A stretch of DNA of 64,000 nucleotides from an uncultured Aquimarina sp. (GCF_947500065.1 NZ_CANMQT010000003.1:186001-250000), one strand, 5' to 3'. Shown: positions 37,562 to 47,302, counted from the first letter of the stretch. Numbers and translations: made by a program. Notes: a model not told the origin generated them from the sequence alone.

Positions 37562-38662
37562 TCAGGACGTTTTTTGAAGTTTTCTATAAGCTCCTGGAGA
37601 TACCCCTAAACTAGTTTTAAAAATACTATAGAAGGCACTCTTAGATTTAAAACCAGATTCCATACCAATGGCTTCAATAGAATATTTATTAAATATCGGA
37701 TTATGCAATAGATTTTTAGCAGTTTCGATTCGATATTCATTTACAAACTGAATGATGCTTTTATTGATTTCCTGATTTATAATCTGTGATAAATACCCTT
37801 CACTTGTTCCCAATCGAGTTGCTAGATCTAATCGACTTAAAAGAGGATTTTTGTATAACTCTTCTTCCTCCATTATTATATAGAGCTGAGTAATGATCTT
37901 AGAAGCTGTTGTTTCGCTTACTTTCTTTTTTGTTTGAACATCATTCGATGTTTTTGACATTAAATATTGGTGTATTTCGTCTTTTTGAACAACTATCTGT
38001 AGTTTGAACACTCCATAGTACAATATCCACCACGATAAAAAAGAAAGTAATATCCATAAAAAATCCGTGGTATATTCTGAATCGAATACATAAAATTCTA
38101 TGTTGGATAAAAGCCAACATATAATAACACATACAATAAAAAGGTTTAATCTTAGTAACCATCGTTTTTTATCTTCAGAAATAGTAGTAGCTCTTTTTAT
38201 TAATTTCCTTCCCCAAAGAATTAAAAATGTATTATAGGCAAATGATGCTTGGTCCATAATATCAAATACCAGATCATCAAAACTTATATTATAAAGGTTA
38301 AGAACATTTCCTAAATAAAAAACAGTTTCTATAATAAAAGAACAGATAACAGGAAGATAGAGCAATTTACGCCAACTTTCTTTAAGATATTTATGCTGAA
38401 TTTGAATCAGAAAATAGGTAAATAAAGTAACTCCAAACAGATACTCCATTGTAGGATTATTTAAAAATTCTAAAACAATATTTTGTATATCAAATGACCC
38501 TAGAAGAGTCAAACTTGTTAGTAAGAATATTGATAAGGCGAGATAGTTGTTAGCACGACTCTTATAAAAAGAACTAGTAACTAATGCAATACTAATAAAA
38601 TATCCTACAATTCCACTAGCGATAATAGCAATAATAACAATGTCTAATATTATTTTATTCAA
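37562..38662 (-). CDS. Membrane-anchored AraC-family regulator
   Basis: 366 residues. Six to seven hydrophobic helices fill residues 5-225, then a linker, then an AraC HTH (about 260-366) with LLSRLDLATRLGTSEGYLSQIIN and FKSKSAFYSIFKTSLGVSPGAYR. Membrane-anchored AraC proteins of this layout are common in Flavobacteria; the ligand is unknown. Its promoter lies in the 709-bp region to the right. Confidence 0.9.
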   Translation of the reverse strand: MNKIILDIVIIAIIASGIVGYFISIALVTSSFYKSRANNYLALSIFLLTSLTLLGSFDIQNIVLEFLNNPTMEYLFGVTLFTYFLIQIQHKYLKESWRKLLYLPVICSFIIETVFYLGNVLNLYNISFDDLVFDIMDQASFAYNTFLILWGRKLIKRATTISEDKKRWLLRLNLFIVCVIICWLLSNIEFYVFDSEYTTDFLWILLSFLSWWILYYGVFKLQIVVQKDEIHQYLMSKTSNDVQTKKKVSETTASKIITQLYIIMEEEELYKNPLLSRLDLATRLGTSEGYLSQIINQEINKSIIQFVNEYRIETAKNLLHNPIFNKYSIEAIGMESGFKSKSAFYSIFKTSLGVSPGAYRKLQKTS

Positions 38663-38963
38663 TCTTTATAGAAATTAACGACATTAAAATTCAATGAGAA
38701 GCGTAAATTATTTTAGCATGAATCTTTCATGTCTTCAATACGCTATACATCCATACCAATAACTATAAATATTCTGAGATATTACAAGAGTTTTTATAAT
38801 TGATCAAAAATCAGCTTCTAATATCTATTGGAGGTATGACTAGTTACATTAATAGCTACCAATGAACTAAATGTTTTTTTTAATTAATGTAATATTTATC
38901 TTGCGACTTGATGACAGTATAAGATCAAATTCGTGCAGAATGGTATTATTATTTCATAAATAC

Positions 38964-39117
38964 ATGGTATAGTATTTATTATCAGAAGTTTTGGATAATC
39001 CTAATAATGCTGAAATCACCAATAACAAAATTATTATAGGAAGAAAAACAATTGACTTTAAGGAGTATGCACAGGAAACTGTGACAACAAGAACTTGGAT
39101 TCCAAAAGCCATAAAAT
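38964..39117 (+). pseudogene. NmrA-type NAD(P)-binding protein, decayed 3' end
   Basis: Reading from 38973, the frame gives YLLSEVLDNPNNAEITN, then GRKTIDFKEYAQETVTTRTW and a stop at 39115-39117. This matches the C-terminus of the intact gene at 20091 (YLFSEVLGNPIISEITN, GRKPKDFLDYVRETAVTGVW). One codon that is GAG in the intact gene (GTA GAG TAT) is TAG here, just before the match, and nothing upstream is conserved. It is a truncated remnant, with no function expected. Confidence 0.8.
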
Positions 39118-39257
39118 GAGTCGAAATTTATCAACCAAAAAAATGAACACTTTGAATCTAAAAATGGAAGCAACATTACTTTCCTTTTTTAATGTCTTAT
39201 CCAGAGATAATTATCTTTTTTATAAACTATATCCTGGATTAAACCAAAAGATAAATG

Positions 39258-39290
39258 AAAACGACCTTCTTATATTTAGAAGGTCGTTTT
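39258..39290 (+). terminator. Strong intrinsic terminator, 13-bp stem
   Basis: AAAACGACCTTCT (39258-39270) pairs with AGAAGGTCGTTTT (39278-39290), loop TATATTT, then TT on the + strand. It can end a + strand transcript through the NmrA remnant or act for the LPMO gene that ends at 39372. Confidence 0.9.
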
Positions 39291-39371
39291 TTGTGAAAAT
39301 AGTGGGTAGGAATACACTGATTACATTACCAGAAGTACACTACTAATTCGAATTATTTTCAAACATGATCA

Positions 39372-41651
39372 TTATTCAACTAATAATCTTAGGACACGTT
39401 TAGAGCCTGAGCGATCTAAAATCCGCACTAAATACAGTCCGGTTTTAAGATCAGAAACATCAATAACCATACTTTTTGTGTTTTCAATTACTTGTAATGA
39501 TTTTATTTCCTTTCCGCTGAGATCTGAGATCGTGATTAAGCTATTCTTCAGATCTGTTTTATTTTGTATAAAAATGCTTGATACTGCTGGATTTGGTGAC
39601 ATACTAAAAGAAGGCTCGTCCTCATTGTTCATTCTATTTGTTACTGTTGTACAATCAGGAGCAGTTGATGAATTACTAAAATAAATAGTATATCCATCTG
39701 CCACCAATACAAAGTTTCTTTCGTCAATAGTTACATAGTAATCTCCGTCTAAACCAGAAATACCTGTACCCGTTAAAGAAATTTGCGGACTTTCTTCATT
39801 AAAATTTTGAGTAGCATCCGAAAAATCAATATACCAAGGTGCGGTATTTAAATTAAATGAAAACTGATACAAACCATTATTAGCTAAATTCCAATTTAGA
39901 GTAAACAAAGTAACATTGTCTAAATTTGGACCGCCAACACCTAATACATACACATTTTCATAAGAAGTATTCACATTAACCAATGAAGTGCTTATTGGTG
40001 TATCAAAAGTACAATCACCAGTCGGTGGTCCGATAATGATATCTTCTTCCACTGTTATCGCTATAGAAGCAGTGTCAGTAGCACCATTACCATCATCTAC
40101 GGTAAGGGTAGCAATATATTCTCCTACGTTGTATACGTGAGTAGAAGTGATTTCTGTTCCAGAATTACCATCTCCATAATCAATACTATATGTTAATAAA
40201 TCTCCATCAGCATCGGTGGATCCAGAAGCATCAAAAACGACTGTTAATGGAGCTACTCCAGTATTTGGACTCGCTGTTATAGCTGCAACAGGAGCGGTAT
40301 TTGTAGGTCCTGTAGGATCATCACAATCAGGAGCAGTTGCCGAATTACTAAAATAAATAGTAAAATCTCCAGTAGTAGAAACTAATACAAGGTTATCTCC
40401 GTCAACGGTGGCGTAATATGCACCATCCAAGCCAACAAAACTTGAACCTGAAATAGTGATTTGAGGTTCCGCGGAATTAAAGTTTTGAGTCGAAACAGAT
40501 ATTAAATTGTTATACCAATCTGGAATACCGTTGTTGGTACTTAGAGAAAATTGATATAAACCATTATTTCCTAAATCCCAGTTGATAGAACTATTCGCAA
40601 CATTATCTAAATTTGGTCCATTATTTCCTAATACATAAACATTTTCATATGAGGAATTTATGGAAGGTAATGCCGTTGCTCTTGGTGTATCAAAAGGACA
40701 AATTATTTCTTGGCAGTCAGGGTCTATAATTAAACTAATCGTTTCTGTTACACCACTACTAAACTCACCATCACTAACAGTAAGTGTTATTGTAGCGCTC
40801 TGTAAGTTAGTATATGTATGAGAAACTTCAACACCTTCAGCAGTTGTTCCATCTCCAAAATCCCAAGAATAGGTCAATGGATCTCCATTAGGATCATAAG
40901 AATCAGCCGCACTAAAACTAACATTAGGGCCCCCACATCTTCCATTATCGCTTGTAAAAGAGGCAATAGGAGGTAAAGGTTCGGATGTTGCTCCAAAATC
41001 AACATCACTGGTTGAGTAAAATGCTTCTTCAGTAAGTGAGCGTTGCCAAATACTGTAGATTACGTGCTTACCGGTTCTTGCTGGTAAAATCACATCAATA
41101 TTATCAATAGCTGCAGCTGGTCTTGGATCTGTTTCTACAAGGAGTTCTAAACTATCCCAAGTGAGCGGTTGATTTGGTGCCCAATCTGCTTTTGTAATAT
41201 AAACTCGATAGTACAAAGTTTGATGTGGCGCAGAATTGGTCCAAGTTACCGTAAATGGACCAGGAGTAACCGATGTCGTTACCCAATCATCTCTTACTTG
41301 ATCCAATCCCCCGTATTTGTCAGGTCGTCCAGCACTGGCTAGGTTACCATCCATAATAATATCCATATGCATTCCGTTAGCATCCATTCTGGCAACTTCG
41401 TTCCAATCATAAAAAGCTTGTGTACCCCAACCAATGATTGCATCTTGGCAGGCAGGTGAGTCTGGACTTTCAGGATTTTCTTGAAAACAAATCCAAACCC
41501 GGCTTGGTGGACTTGTTACTGTTCCATGTGGAGAAACTGAGTGATTAGGAATTAAGAACAGCCCTGTGCATAGTAGGATCTGTAAGGAACGTCTTTTTAA
41601 ATGAAAACCTATAGTTTTTAGGATCTCATTTCTTTGAGGTTTTTTTTTCAT
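39372..41651 (-). CDS. Secreted AA10 LPMO with PKD modules and T9SS tail (copy 1)
   Basis: 759 residues. The signal peptide ends just before His42 (SVSPHGTV), the first copper ligand of the histidine brace; the second is His143 (SAPHQTLYYRVYITK). The AA10/CBM33 domain covers about 42-232 (SPPSRVWICFQ, HVIYSIWQRS). Then come a PKD domain (SYDPNGDPLTYSWDFGDG), an unrecognised 125-residue module, a second PKD domain (DADGDLLTYSIDYGDG), a second copy of the module, and a type A T9SS sorting domain (SMSPNPAVSSIFIQN to the end). It cleaves crystalline polysaccharide, chitin or cellulose, outside the cell; the exact substrate is not readable. Confidence 0.92.
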   Translation of the reverse strand: MKKKPQRNEILKTIGFHLKRRSLQILLCTGLFLIPNHSVSPHGTVTSPPSRVWICFQENPESPDSPACQDAIIGWGTQAFYDWNEVARMDANGMHMDIIMDGNLASAGRPDKYGGLDQVRDDWVTTSVTPGPFTVTWTNSAPHQTLYYRVYITKADWAPNQPLTWDSLELLVETDPRPAAAIDNIDVILPARTGKHVIYSIWQRSLTEEAFYSTSDVDFGATSEPLPPIASFTSDNGRCGGPNVSFSAADSYDPNGDPLTYSWDFGDGTTAEGVEVSHTYTNLQSATITLTVSDGEFSSGVTETISLIIDPDCQEIICPFDTPRATALPSINSSYENVYVLGNNGPNLDNVANSSINWDLGNNGLYQFSLSTNNGIPDWYNNLISVSTQNFNSAEPQITISGSSFVGLDGAYYATVDGDNLVLVSTTGDFTIYFSNSATAPDCDDPTGPTNTAPVAAITASPNTGVAPLTVVFDASGSTDADGDLLTYSIDYGDGNSGTEITSTHVYNVGEYIATLTVDDGNGATDTASIAITVEEDIIIGPPTGDCTFDTPISTSLVNVNTSYENVYVLGVGGPNLDNVTLFTLNWNLANNGLYQFSFNLNTAPWYIDFSDATQNFNEESPQISLTGTGISGLDGDYYVTIDERNFVLVADGYTIYFSNSSTAPDCTTVTNRMNNEDEPSFSMSPNPAVSSIFIQNKTDLKNSLITISDLSGKEIKSLQVIENTKSMVIDVSDLKTGLYLVRILDRSGSKRVLRLLVE

Positions 41652-42620
41652 GATAGTTTTAGGTTTTAAGAATTATGGTTTGTGCCGATTGGTCAAAAAA
41701 ATAGTGGCACTGTGTGCGTTCGTATAGTTTGCTTTAGCTTCTGTGCTAATACGTTCTTTGTTATTAGTTTATAACAGACATATTATTAATGGAAAACTCT
41801 GAAAAAGCGAAAAATTAGTACAGCCAATGTTAGCCGATTTACTAAACTATGTGCCATCAGCGGCGCATCATTGTTTATTTATATTTCGCTTTATTACGTG
41901 ATAAAAAACATATCAAACATAAATTTTAGAGGTTAAATGAAACGATTATTATTAATTTTTAATCTTACTGTCGTCTATCATAAATAGCAAACAAAATTTG
42001 ATTGTTAGCCAATTAACATGCTAACCATATATTAATACAGAGTCTCTTTTAAATTTATGAAAATTGTTTACTAAAAAGAGAATAATTAGATGAAATTATT
42101 GGTTTAGACACCTTTATAAAGTCTTAACAGTTGTTATTTATATAACAATTATATCATAATTTACTACTATCATAGTGTTTCAAGAAGAGTATTAAAATTA
42201 TATTGACTGCATACTATAAGTTCATATTCATCTTATGTTAAGAAGAGACTAAGAATGAAAAAAGAAAATCAAGCTCAAAAACCTTAGTTTTTAAGTAAAA
42301 ATATATACGTTAATGATAAAAATCGGCAGATTTATTATGAAAAAAAATGTTTTTTGAAATAATTTGTAGACATACATTATAAAAATAGTTAAATTATTAT
42401 TTAAAAAATAACAGACAATATTTTTTCTCATAGACAATTATGGAATAAAAGGGATGATTCACTTAACATATTTCTAAGAGTTTCTATTTTTAAACACTTT
42501 GAAAAATGAGTAGATAAAAATGTGTAAGTAATGTTATAAAATAAAAGCCCCCAATATGTTGAGGGCTTTTGTTTTGCCAAAATTTTTAGTTAACAAAGTA
42601 TTTTCTTCTAACTATATACC
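41652..42620. other. 969-bp intergenic region between the two LPMO genes
   Basis: No gene is supported. It has the promoter side of LPMO copy 1, with a weak stem-loop (ATGTGCC 41849-41855 with GGCGCAT 41862-41868), and at the right end a terminator for copy 2. The rest is very AT-rich. Confidence 0.65.
42543..42570 (-). terminator. Terminator after LPMO copy 2
   Basis: AAAAGCCC (42543-42550) pairs with GGGCTTTT (42563-42570), with further pairing in the loop. It lies 50 bp beyond the LPMO stop at 42621, oriented for the minus strand. Confidence 0.8.
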
Positions 42621-44186
42621 TTATTCATTCACAAAAACTTTGGTCATTGATTTTTTACCTGTTGTTGATTCTAAAGTCAATAAATATAAACCTGAAGCCA
42701 CATCACTTACATCAATTGTATAAGTAGATACTTCAGAAATACGATCAGACTTAAGTATTGCTCCGGTAAGGCTTACAAGTTGTACGATAGCTCCATTAAG
42801 GCTAGAAGTTCCTGAAATATTGATTACAGAGTTTGACGGGTTAGGAAATACTGTAAGCCCTAATTCGTCAAAAGAACCAACGGATAGCGTAGCACACGAA
42901 GGTTCTGAGTCCGTTAAACTAAAATATATCGTAAATCCTTTTGTTTTAGAAACCATGACAAAATTACCATTATCTACAGTAACGTAATAAGAACCATCTA
43001 ATCCTTCAATTTCAGTATCTACAAAGGTCACTTCGGGATTAGCTTCTGCAAAATTATTAGACATTTCTATAAACGAAGTATACGTACTTACAGTTTGATA
43101 ATCAAAATTATATAAGCCCTGGTTATTTAAATCCCAATTGATGAAAAATTTCTGAAGATCACTAAAATCAGGTCCATTATCACCAATCACATATACATAG
43201 TTATAAGTTTCGTTTAATGTAGGTAAAGGAGCTGTTCTTGGTGTATCAAAAGTACAAGGGTTTTCCTCACATTCTGTATCTGCTATTAAGTTAATTGTTT
43301 CTACGGCACCACTACTAAACTCCCCATCACTAACAGTCAATGTAACTGTAGCGCTCTGTAAGTTAGTATATGTATGAGAAACTTCAACACCTTCAGCAGT
43401 TGTTCCATCTCCAAAATCCCAAGAATAGGTCAATGGATCTCCATTAGGATCATAAGAATCAGCTGCACTAAAGCTAACATTAGGACCACCACATCTTCCA
43501 TTATCGCTTGTAAAAGAAGCAATAGGAGGTAAAGGTTCTGATGTTGCTCCAAAATCAACATCACTTGTTGAGTAAAACGCTTCTCCGGTAAGTGAGCGTT
43601 GCCAAATACTGTAGATTACGTGCTTACCGGTTCTTGCAGGTAATACCACATCAATATTATCAGTTTCAGCTGCTGGTCTAGGATCTGTTTCTACCAGGAG
43701 TTCTAGACTATCCCAAGTGAGTGGTTGATTTGGTGTCCAATCTGCTTTTGTAATATAAACTCGATAATACAAGGTTTCGTGTGGTGCAGAATTAGTCCAA
43801 GTTACCGTAAATGGACCAGGAGTAACCGATGTTGCGACCCAATCATCTCTTACTTGATCCAATCCTCCGTATTTGTCAGGTCGTCCAGCACTGGCTAGGT
43901 TACCATCCATAATAATATCCATATGCATTCCGTTAGCATCCATTCTGGCAACTTCGTTCCAATCATAAAAAGCTTGTGTACCCCAACCAATAACAGCATC
44001 TTGGCAGGCAGGTGAGTCTGGACTTTCAGGGTTTTCTTGAAAACAAGTCCAAACCCGGCTAGGAGGGCTGGTGACCGTTCCATGAGGAGATATAGATTGT
44101 ACAAAAGCTAATGATAAGGAGAGACAAATTAAAGTCTGCCAATATCTTCTTTTTACATGTTGGTTTCTTAGAGTTTTTCTTTTCAT
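42621..44186 (-). CDS. Secreted AA10 LPMO with PKD module and T9SS tail (copy 2)
   Basis: 521 residues from the ATG at 44186; an upstream ATG at 44216 adds ten residues, but 44186 aligns with copy 1 (MKRKTLRN versus MKKKPQRN). The N-terminal 280 residues are almost identical to copy 1: His brace in SISPHGTV and APHETLYYRVYITK, PKD domain, same spacing. The rest is shorter: one copy of the unknown module (TPRTAPLPTLNETYNYVYVI onward), then a T9SS sorting domain (VFPNPSNSVINISG). It has the same probable extracellular polysaccharide oxidation role as copy 1. Confidence 0.92.
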   Translation of the reverse strand: MKRKTLRNQHVKRRYWQTLICLSLSLAFVQSISPHGTVTSPPSRVWTCFQENPESPDSPACQDAVIGWGTQAFYDWNEVARMDANGMHMDIIMDGNLASAGRPDKYGGLDQVRDDWVATSVTPGPFTVTWTNSAPHETLYYRVYITKADWTPNQPLTWDSLELLVETDPRPAAETDNIDVVLPARTGKHVIYSIWQRSLTGEAFYSTSDVDFGATSEPLPPIASFTSDNGRCGGPNVSFSAADSYDPNGDPLTYSWDFGDGTTAEGVEVSHTYTNLQSATVTLTVSDGEFSSGAVETINLIADTECEENPCTFDTPRTAPLPTLNETYNYVYVIGDNGPDFSDLQKFFINWDLNNQGLYNFDYQTVSTYTSFIEMSNNFAEANPEVTFVDTEIEGLDGSYYVTVDNGNFVMVSKTKGFTIYFSLTDSEPSCATLSVGSFDELGLTVFPNPSNSVINISGTSSLNGAIVQLVSLTGAILKSDRISEVSTYTIDVSDVASGLYLLTLESTTGKKSMTKVFVNE

Positions 44187-44548
44187 GACGTGATAGTTTG
44201 TGTTATACGATTTCATCGCTACATAACCATAGCGATAATGTCTTCGTAACTTAAATTTTGTCAGTTTATTGCGAAAAGGTTATAAATGGCTTGATGAATT
44301 TGATTAAAATCTTGGAGAAAAGAAACATTATATAAAATAAAAACACTTTTAATTTATTATACTGGGATTAATACAGATTTCATTCCAACAGTTTCCTAAC
44401 AAAATGTTTGTTTTATTAGAAATAAGACGCAAATTGGCTTTTATATAGTTACTCACAGTTTGATATATGATACATAGAATTTAGTGATTCTGCCAAACAG
44501 AAAAACTAAAAATATGCGTTCATCTACCAAAACTTCATCAGACAAATT
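44187..44548. other. Intergenic region, about 360 bp
   Basis: It holds the upstream region of LPMO copy 2 and the downstream end of the LysR gene. I see no ORF or stem-loop of note. Confidence 0.6.
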
Positions 44549-45448
44549 TTATATGGATTTTACTTCTAAAAAATCTTCTTCAAAACTGGATATAAAATCA
44601 TGGATATACTTCTTATTTCTATACTTTGTTTTTACCACTAAGTAATGATTACGTTTTAAACCATTTTTACTAATGCGCTTAAAAACAACGTTTTCAGATA
44701 ATTTAAAAGGAGTTAATTGCCACTTTGGAACGCACATAATCCCCATATTTGCTTCGATCATTGATAGTGTAATTTCGGTAAATGGAATAGCAGAAATCTT
44801 TTTAGGATTCATTTTATTAGGTTTTAAGAAGTGTTCATAAACAGATACACCTTCTAAAGGAAAAGAATTTATCAATAAGTGTATATCAGAAAAATGACTT
44901 GCTTCCAAATATTCCAAGCTATTGAGTAGGTTTTCTTTATGTATAACAGCAAAAATCTCATCTTCAAAAACTTTAATACTTGTCAATTCTTCAGAAGTAG
45001 GTTTAGATGTAACAATAGCAATATCTATATCTTCAGATAATACTTGTGATATCGTTTGATGTGTTGCACCAAGAGTAACATCTATGTCAATTTCTGGATA
45101 AAGCATTCCCATTTTTTGAATGAAAGATGGAATAGAATGAAAAAACGACTGACATTCAGCACTCAATTTGATAGCACCTTTGGAACCTTCCATAATATGT
45201 TTGATGTTACTAAAACCTTCATCAATAGACTGGAATAGCTTGTTAGCCAATTTATATAATTCGGAACCTTCTTGGGTCAATTCCCACTTATTTCTAGATC
45301 TGTAAAAAACTTTAAAGCCTAAACGCTCTTCTAACTCACGCAATTGATGACTTAAAGCTGACTGTGTTAAAAACAACCGCTCGGTAGCGTTAGCAATACT
45401 GCCTTCTTCTGCAATCGTTTTTATTAATCTGTAATATTTGAGTTCCAT
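44549..45448 (-). CDS. LysR-family transcriptional regulator
   Basis: 299 residues. The winged HTH is clear (RLFLTQSALSHQLRELEERL, 25-45), followed by an LTTR effector-binding domain (about 90-290). It is divergent from an aspartate/glutamate racemase gene with a large dyad in the 132-bp gap, the usual LysR arrangement, so it very likely controls that gene and itself. Confidence 0.94.
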   Translation of the reverse strand: MELKYYRLIKTIAEEGSIANATERLFLTQSALSHQLRELEERLGFKVFYRSRNKWELTQEGSELYKLANKLFQSIDEGFSNIKHIMEGSKGAIKLSAECQSFFHSIPSFIQKMGMLYPEIDIDVTLGATHQTISQVLSEDIDIAIVTSKPTSEELTSIKVFEDEIFAVIHKENLLNSLEYLEASHFSDIHLLINSFPLEGVSVYEHFLKPNKMNPKKISAIPFTEITLSMIEANMGIMCVPKWQLTPFKLSENVVFKRISKNGLKRNHYLVVKTKYRNKKYIHDFISSFEEDFLEVKSI

Positions 45449-45453
45449 ACCTA

Positions 45454-45461
45454 CAAAGATA
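45454..45461 (-). promoter_or_regulatory. -7 element TATCTTTG of the LysR gene
   Basis: Read on the minus strand it matches TAnnTTTG, just before the ATG at 45448, leaving an almost leaderless start. The LysR-type dyad lies 20 bp upstream, where the -33 region would be, suggesting autorepression. Confidence 0.5.
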
Positions 45462-45481
45462 GAATAGTTGGTTATAAATTA

Positions 45482-45502
45482 TAGTTGAAATAATTTCAAC
45501 TA
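45482..45502. promoter_or_regulatory. LysR-type operator dyad
   Basis: The arms TAGTTGAAAT and ATTTCAACTA are perfect inverted repeats separated by one A, and contain the T-N11-A core (TTGAA-N5-TTCAA). It sits between the divergent LysR gene and the racemase, about 80 bp upstream of the racemase start. Confidence 0.8.
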
Positions 45503-45552
45503 CAGTTTCAATTATCTCAATTTCAAAACTATATAAACCTTACTATTCATTA

Positions 45553-45560
45553 TAGTTTTG
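45553..45560 (+). promoter_or_regulatory. -7 element TAGTTTTG of the racemase gene
   Basis: It matches TAnnTTTG and lies 20 bp upstream of the ATG at 45581. There is no clear -33 TTTG, which fits a promoter that needs an activator such as the divergent LysR. Confidence 0.55.
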
Positions 45561-45580
45561 TGTAAGCTAATTGTAAGATT

Positions 45581-46276
45581 ATGAAAACAATAGGATTGAT
45601 AGGAGGGATGAGTTGGGAATCATCAAAACTGTATTACGAGTTTTTAAACACCAAAGTAAAAGAACTATTCGGAGGCTCACATTCCGCAACATGTGTGATG
45701 GTGTCAGTTGATTTTGCCGAGATCGAACGATTAACTTTTAAAGATGATTGGGACGCCATAGGAGCACTCATGAAAGCTGCAGCGCAACAGTTAGAAAGGG
45801 CAGGAGCGGATATTATTTTACTTTGCACAAACACCATACACTTAGTAAGTCATTATATTTATGAAAATGTAAGTATCCCGTTTATGCATATTGCTACAAC
45901 GACTGGCGAATCTATCCAAAAAGCAGGTTTAAAAAAAGTAGCATTATTAGGAACGAAATTTACGATGGAAAAAGATTTTTATACTAAAACATTGATGAAT
46001 GATTTTGGGCTAGATATTTTAATTCCTGATACACGTGATAGACAAGTTGTCCATGATATCATTTATAACGAATTAGTAAAAGGGCAATTTACAAACACTT
46101 CAAAACAAATAATTATTGAGGTAATAAAAGAACTACAAAAACAAGGTGCACAAGGTGTTATTTTAGGTTGTACAGAATTACCTCTACTAATTTCAAAATC
46201 AGACGTGGATATTCCAATTTTTGACACAGGAAAAATTCATGCGCATACAGCTGTTGAATGGAGTATAAATAAGTAA
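45581..46276 (+). CDS. Aspartate/glutamate racemase family protein
   Basis: 231 residues. The two catalytic Cys motifs are LLCTNTIH and LGCTELPLLI, with the N-terminal GLIGGMSWESSKLYYEFLN signature of the aspartate racemase subgroup. The reaction interconverts L- and D-amino acids, here probably aspartate, in the cytoplasm. It is controlled by the divergent LysR gene. A secreted LamG-type protein follows after 85 bp. Confidence 0.92.
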   Translation: MKTIGLIGGMSWESSKLYYEFLNTKVKELFGGSHSATCVMVSVDFAEIERLTFKDDWDAIGALMKAAAQQLERAGADIILLCTNTIHLVSHYIYENVSIPFMHIATTTGESIQKAGLKKVALLGTKFTMEKDFYTKTLMNDFGLDILIPDTRDRQVVHDIIYNELVKGQFTNTSKQIIIEVIKELQKQGAQGVILGCTELPLLISKSDVDIPIFDTGKIHAHTAVEWSINK

Positions 46277-46361
46277 TAATGATTGGAACAATTTTAATAT
46301 AGCTACTAGAATTCCAAAATAAAACAAACAGCGGATACTATTAATCCTTAATCAAAAAATC

Positions 46362-47216
46362 ATGAAAACAACGATATCTTTATCTATTGTTAGCCAATTC
46401 TTTTTACTAATTACAGCTATTTCTTTTTCGCAAGAGAAACAATTAAAAGATCATGTGCTTTTCTACAGTTCTTTTGACGGAAAAACAACTGCCGATATAG
46501 CTGTGGGTGATGCAATGATGTATACAGCCGAAAGCTATAAAAAAACGGCGTATGCCAAAACAGGCTTGCATAATCCTGATGTAGTTTTGGCTAAAAATAA
46601 AGGTCTGACTGGTGATGCGCTTCACTTTAAAACGGCAAACACCTCTGCTATTTTTTATAAGGCTTATAAAAATGTAGGGTATAATAGTACATCTTGGAGC
46701 GGTACCATATCATTTTGGTTGCTATTAGATCCCAACAAAGACTTAGCACCAGGTTATTGTGACCCAATATGCATTACAGATGTTAGATACAATGATGCGG
46801 CCTTATGGGTAGATTTTACAGATGATAGCCCAAGACAATTTAGACTAGGAGCAATGGGAGATTTAGATGTTTGGAATCCAGAAAATAAAAACGATGAAAC
46901 TAAGTGGAAAAAGCGCACTGTTACTGTAAAACAACCTCCTTTTGAGAAAGGAAAATGGACTCACATTGCTATTGTTTTTACAGAAGTAAACACAACAAAA
47001 CCTACATTCAAATTATACCTTAACAGTAAATTTATGGGTGTTATAAAAGATGTTGATGATCCTTTTACATGGGAAGTAAAAAAAGGAAAAATCATGCTAG
47101 GTTTAGGATACATTGGTTTGATGGACGAACTGACTATTTTTGATAAGCCACTAAATCCTAAAGAAGTAACATCTGTTTACGAATTAAAAAATGGAATAAA
47201 AACGTTATTTAGATAA
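46362..47216 (+). CDS. Secreted LamG/concanavalin-fold protein
   Basis: 284 residues with a signal peptide (AISFSQ). The mature part is a single concanavalin A-like/LamG jelly roll: HVLFYSSFDGKTTADIA, TSWSGTISFWLLLDP, GKWTHIAIVF, FKLYLNSKFMGVIKD and GLMDELTIFDKPL. The two Cys of GYCDPICIT may form a disulfide. No enzyme or sorting domain is present. It may bind polysaccharide. Confidence 0.85.
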   Translation: MKTTISLSIVSQFFLLITAISFSQEKQLKDHVLFYSSFDGKTTADIAVGDAMMYTAESYKKTAYAKTGLHNPDVVLAKNKGLTGDALHFKTANTSAIFYKAYKNVGYNSTSWSGTISFWLLLDPNKDLAPGYCDPICITDVRYNDAALWVDFTDDSPRQFRLGAMGDLDVWNPENKNDETKWKKRTVTVKQPPFEKGKWTHIAIVFTEVNTTKPTFKLYLNSKFMGVIKDVDDPFTWEVKKGKIMLGLGYIGLMDELTIFDKPLNPKEVTSVYELKNGIKTLFR

Positions 47217-47255
47217 ACATATAGAAGACTGCATGGAATAATAGTTAAAATATAG

Positions 47256-47295
47256 AATCAATAACTCTCAAAGCAAGAGTAGAGAGTTATTGATT
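47256..47295. terminator. Bidirectional terminator, 14-bp stem
   Basis: AATCAATAACTCTC (47256-47269) pairs perfectly with GAGAGTTATTGATT (47282-47295), loop 12 nt. It lies between the convergent LamG and TPR genes. Confidence 0.88.
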
Positions 47296-47302
47296 TATTC
47301 CT

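Larger units (their letters stand above)
38663..39371. other. 709-bp region with a gene remnant and a terminator
   Basis: No intact gene is supported. It includes the promoter side of the AraC gene, an NmrA-type remnant (38964-39117) and a strong terminator (39258-39290). The rest is AT-rich with no recognisable feature. Confidence 0.65.

Noticed and set aside
39095..39346. 83-codon plus-strand frame
   Set aside because: It overlaps the end of the NmrA remnant and runs through a strong terminator stem; no domain or signal is visible.
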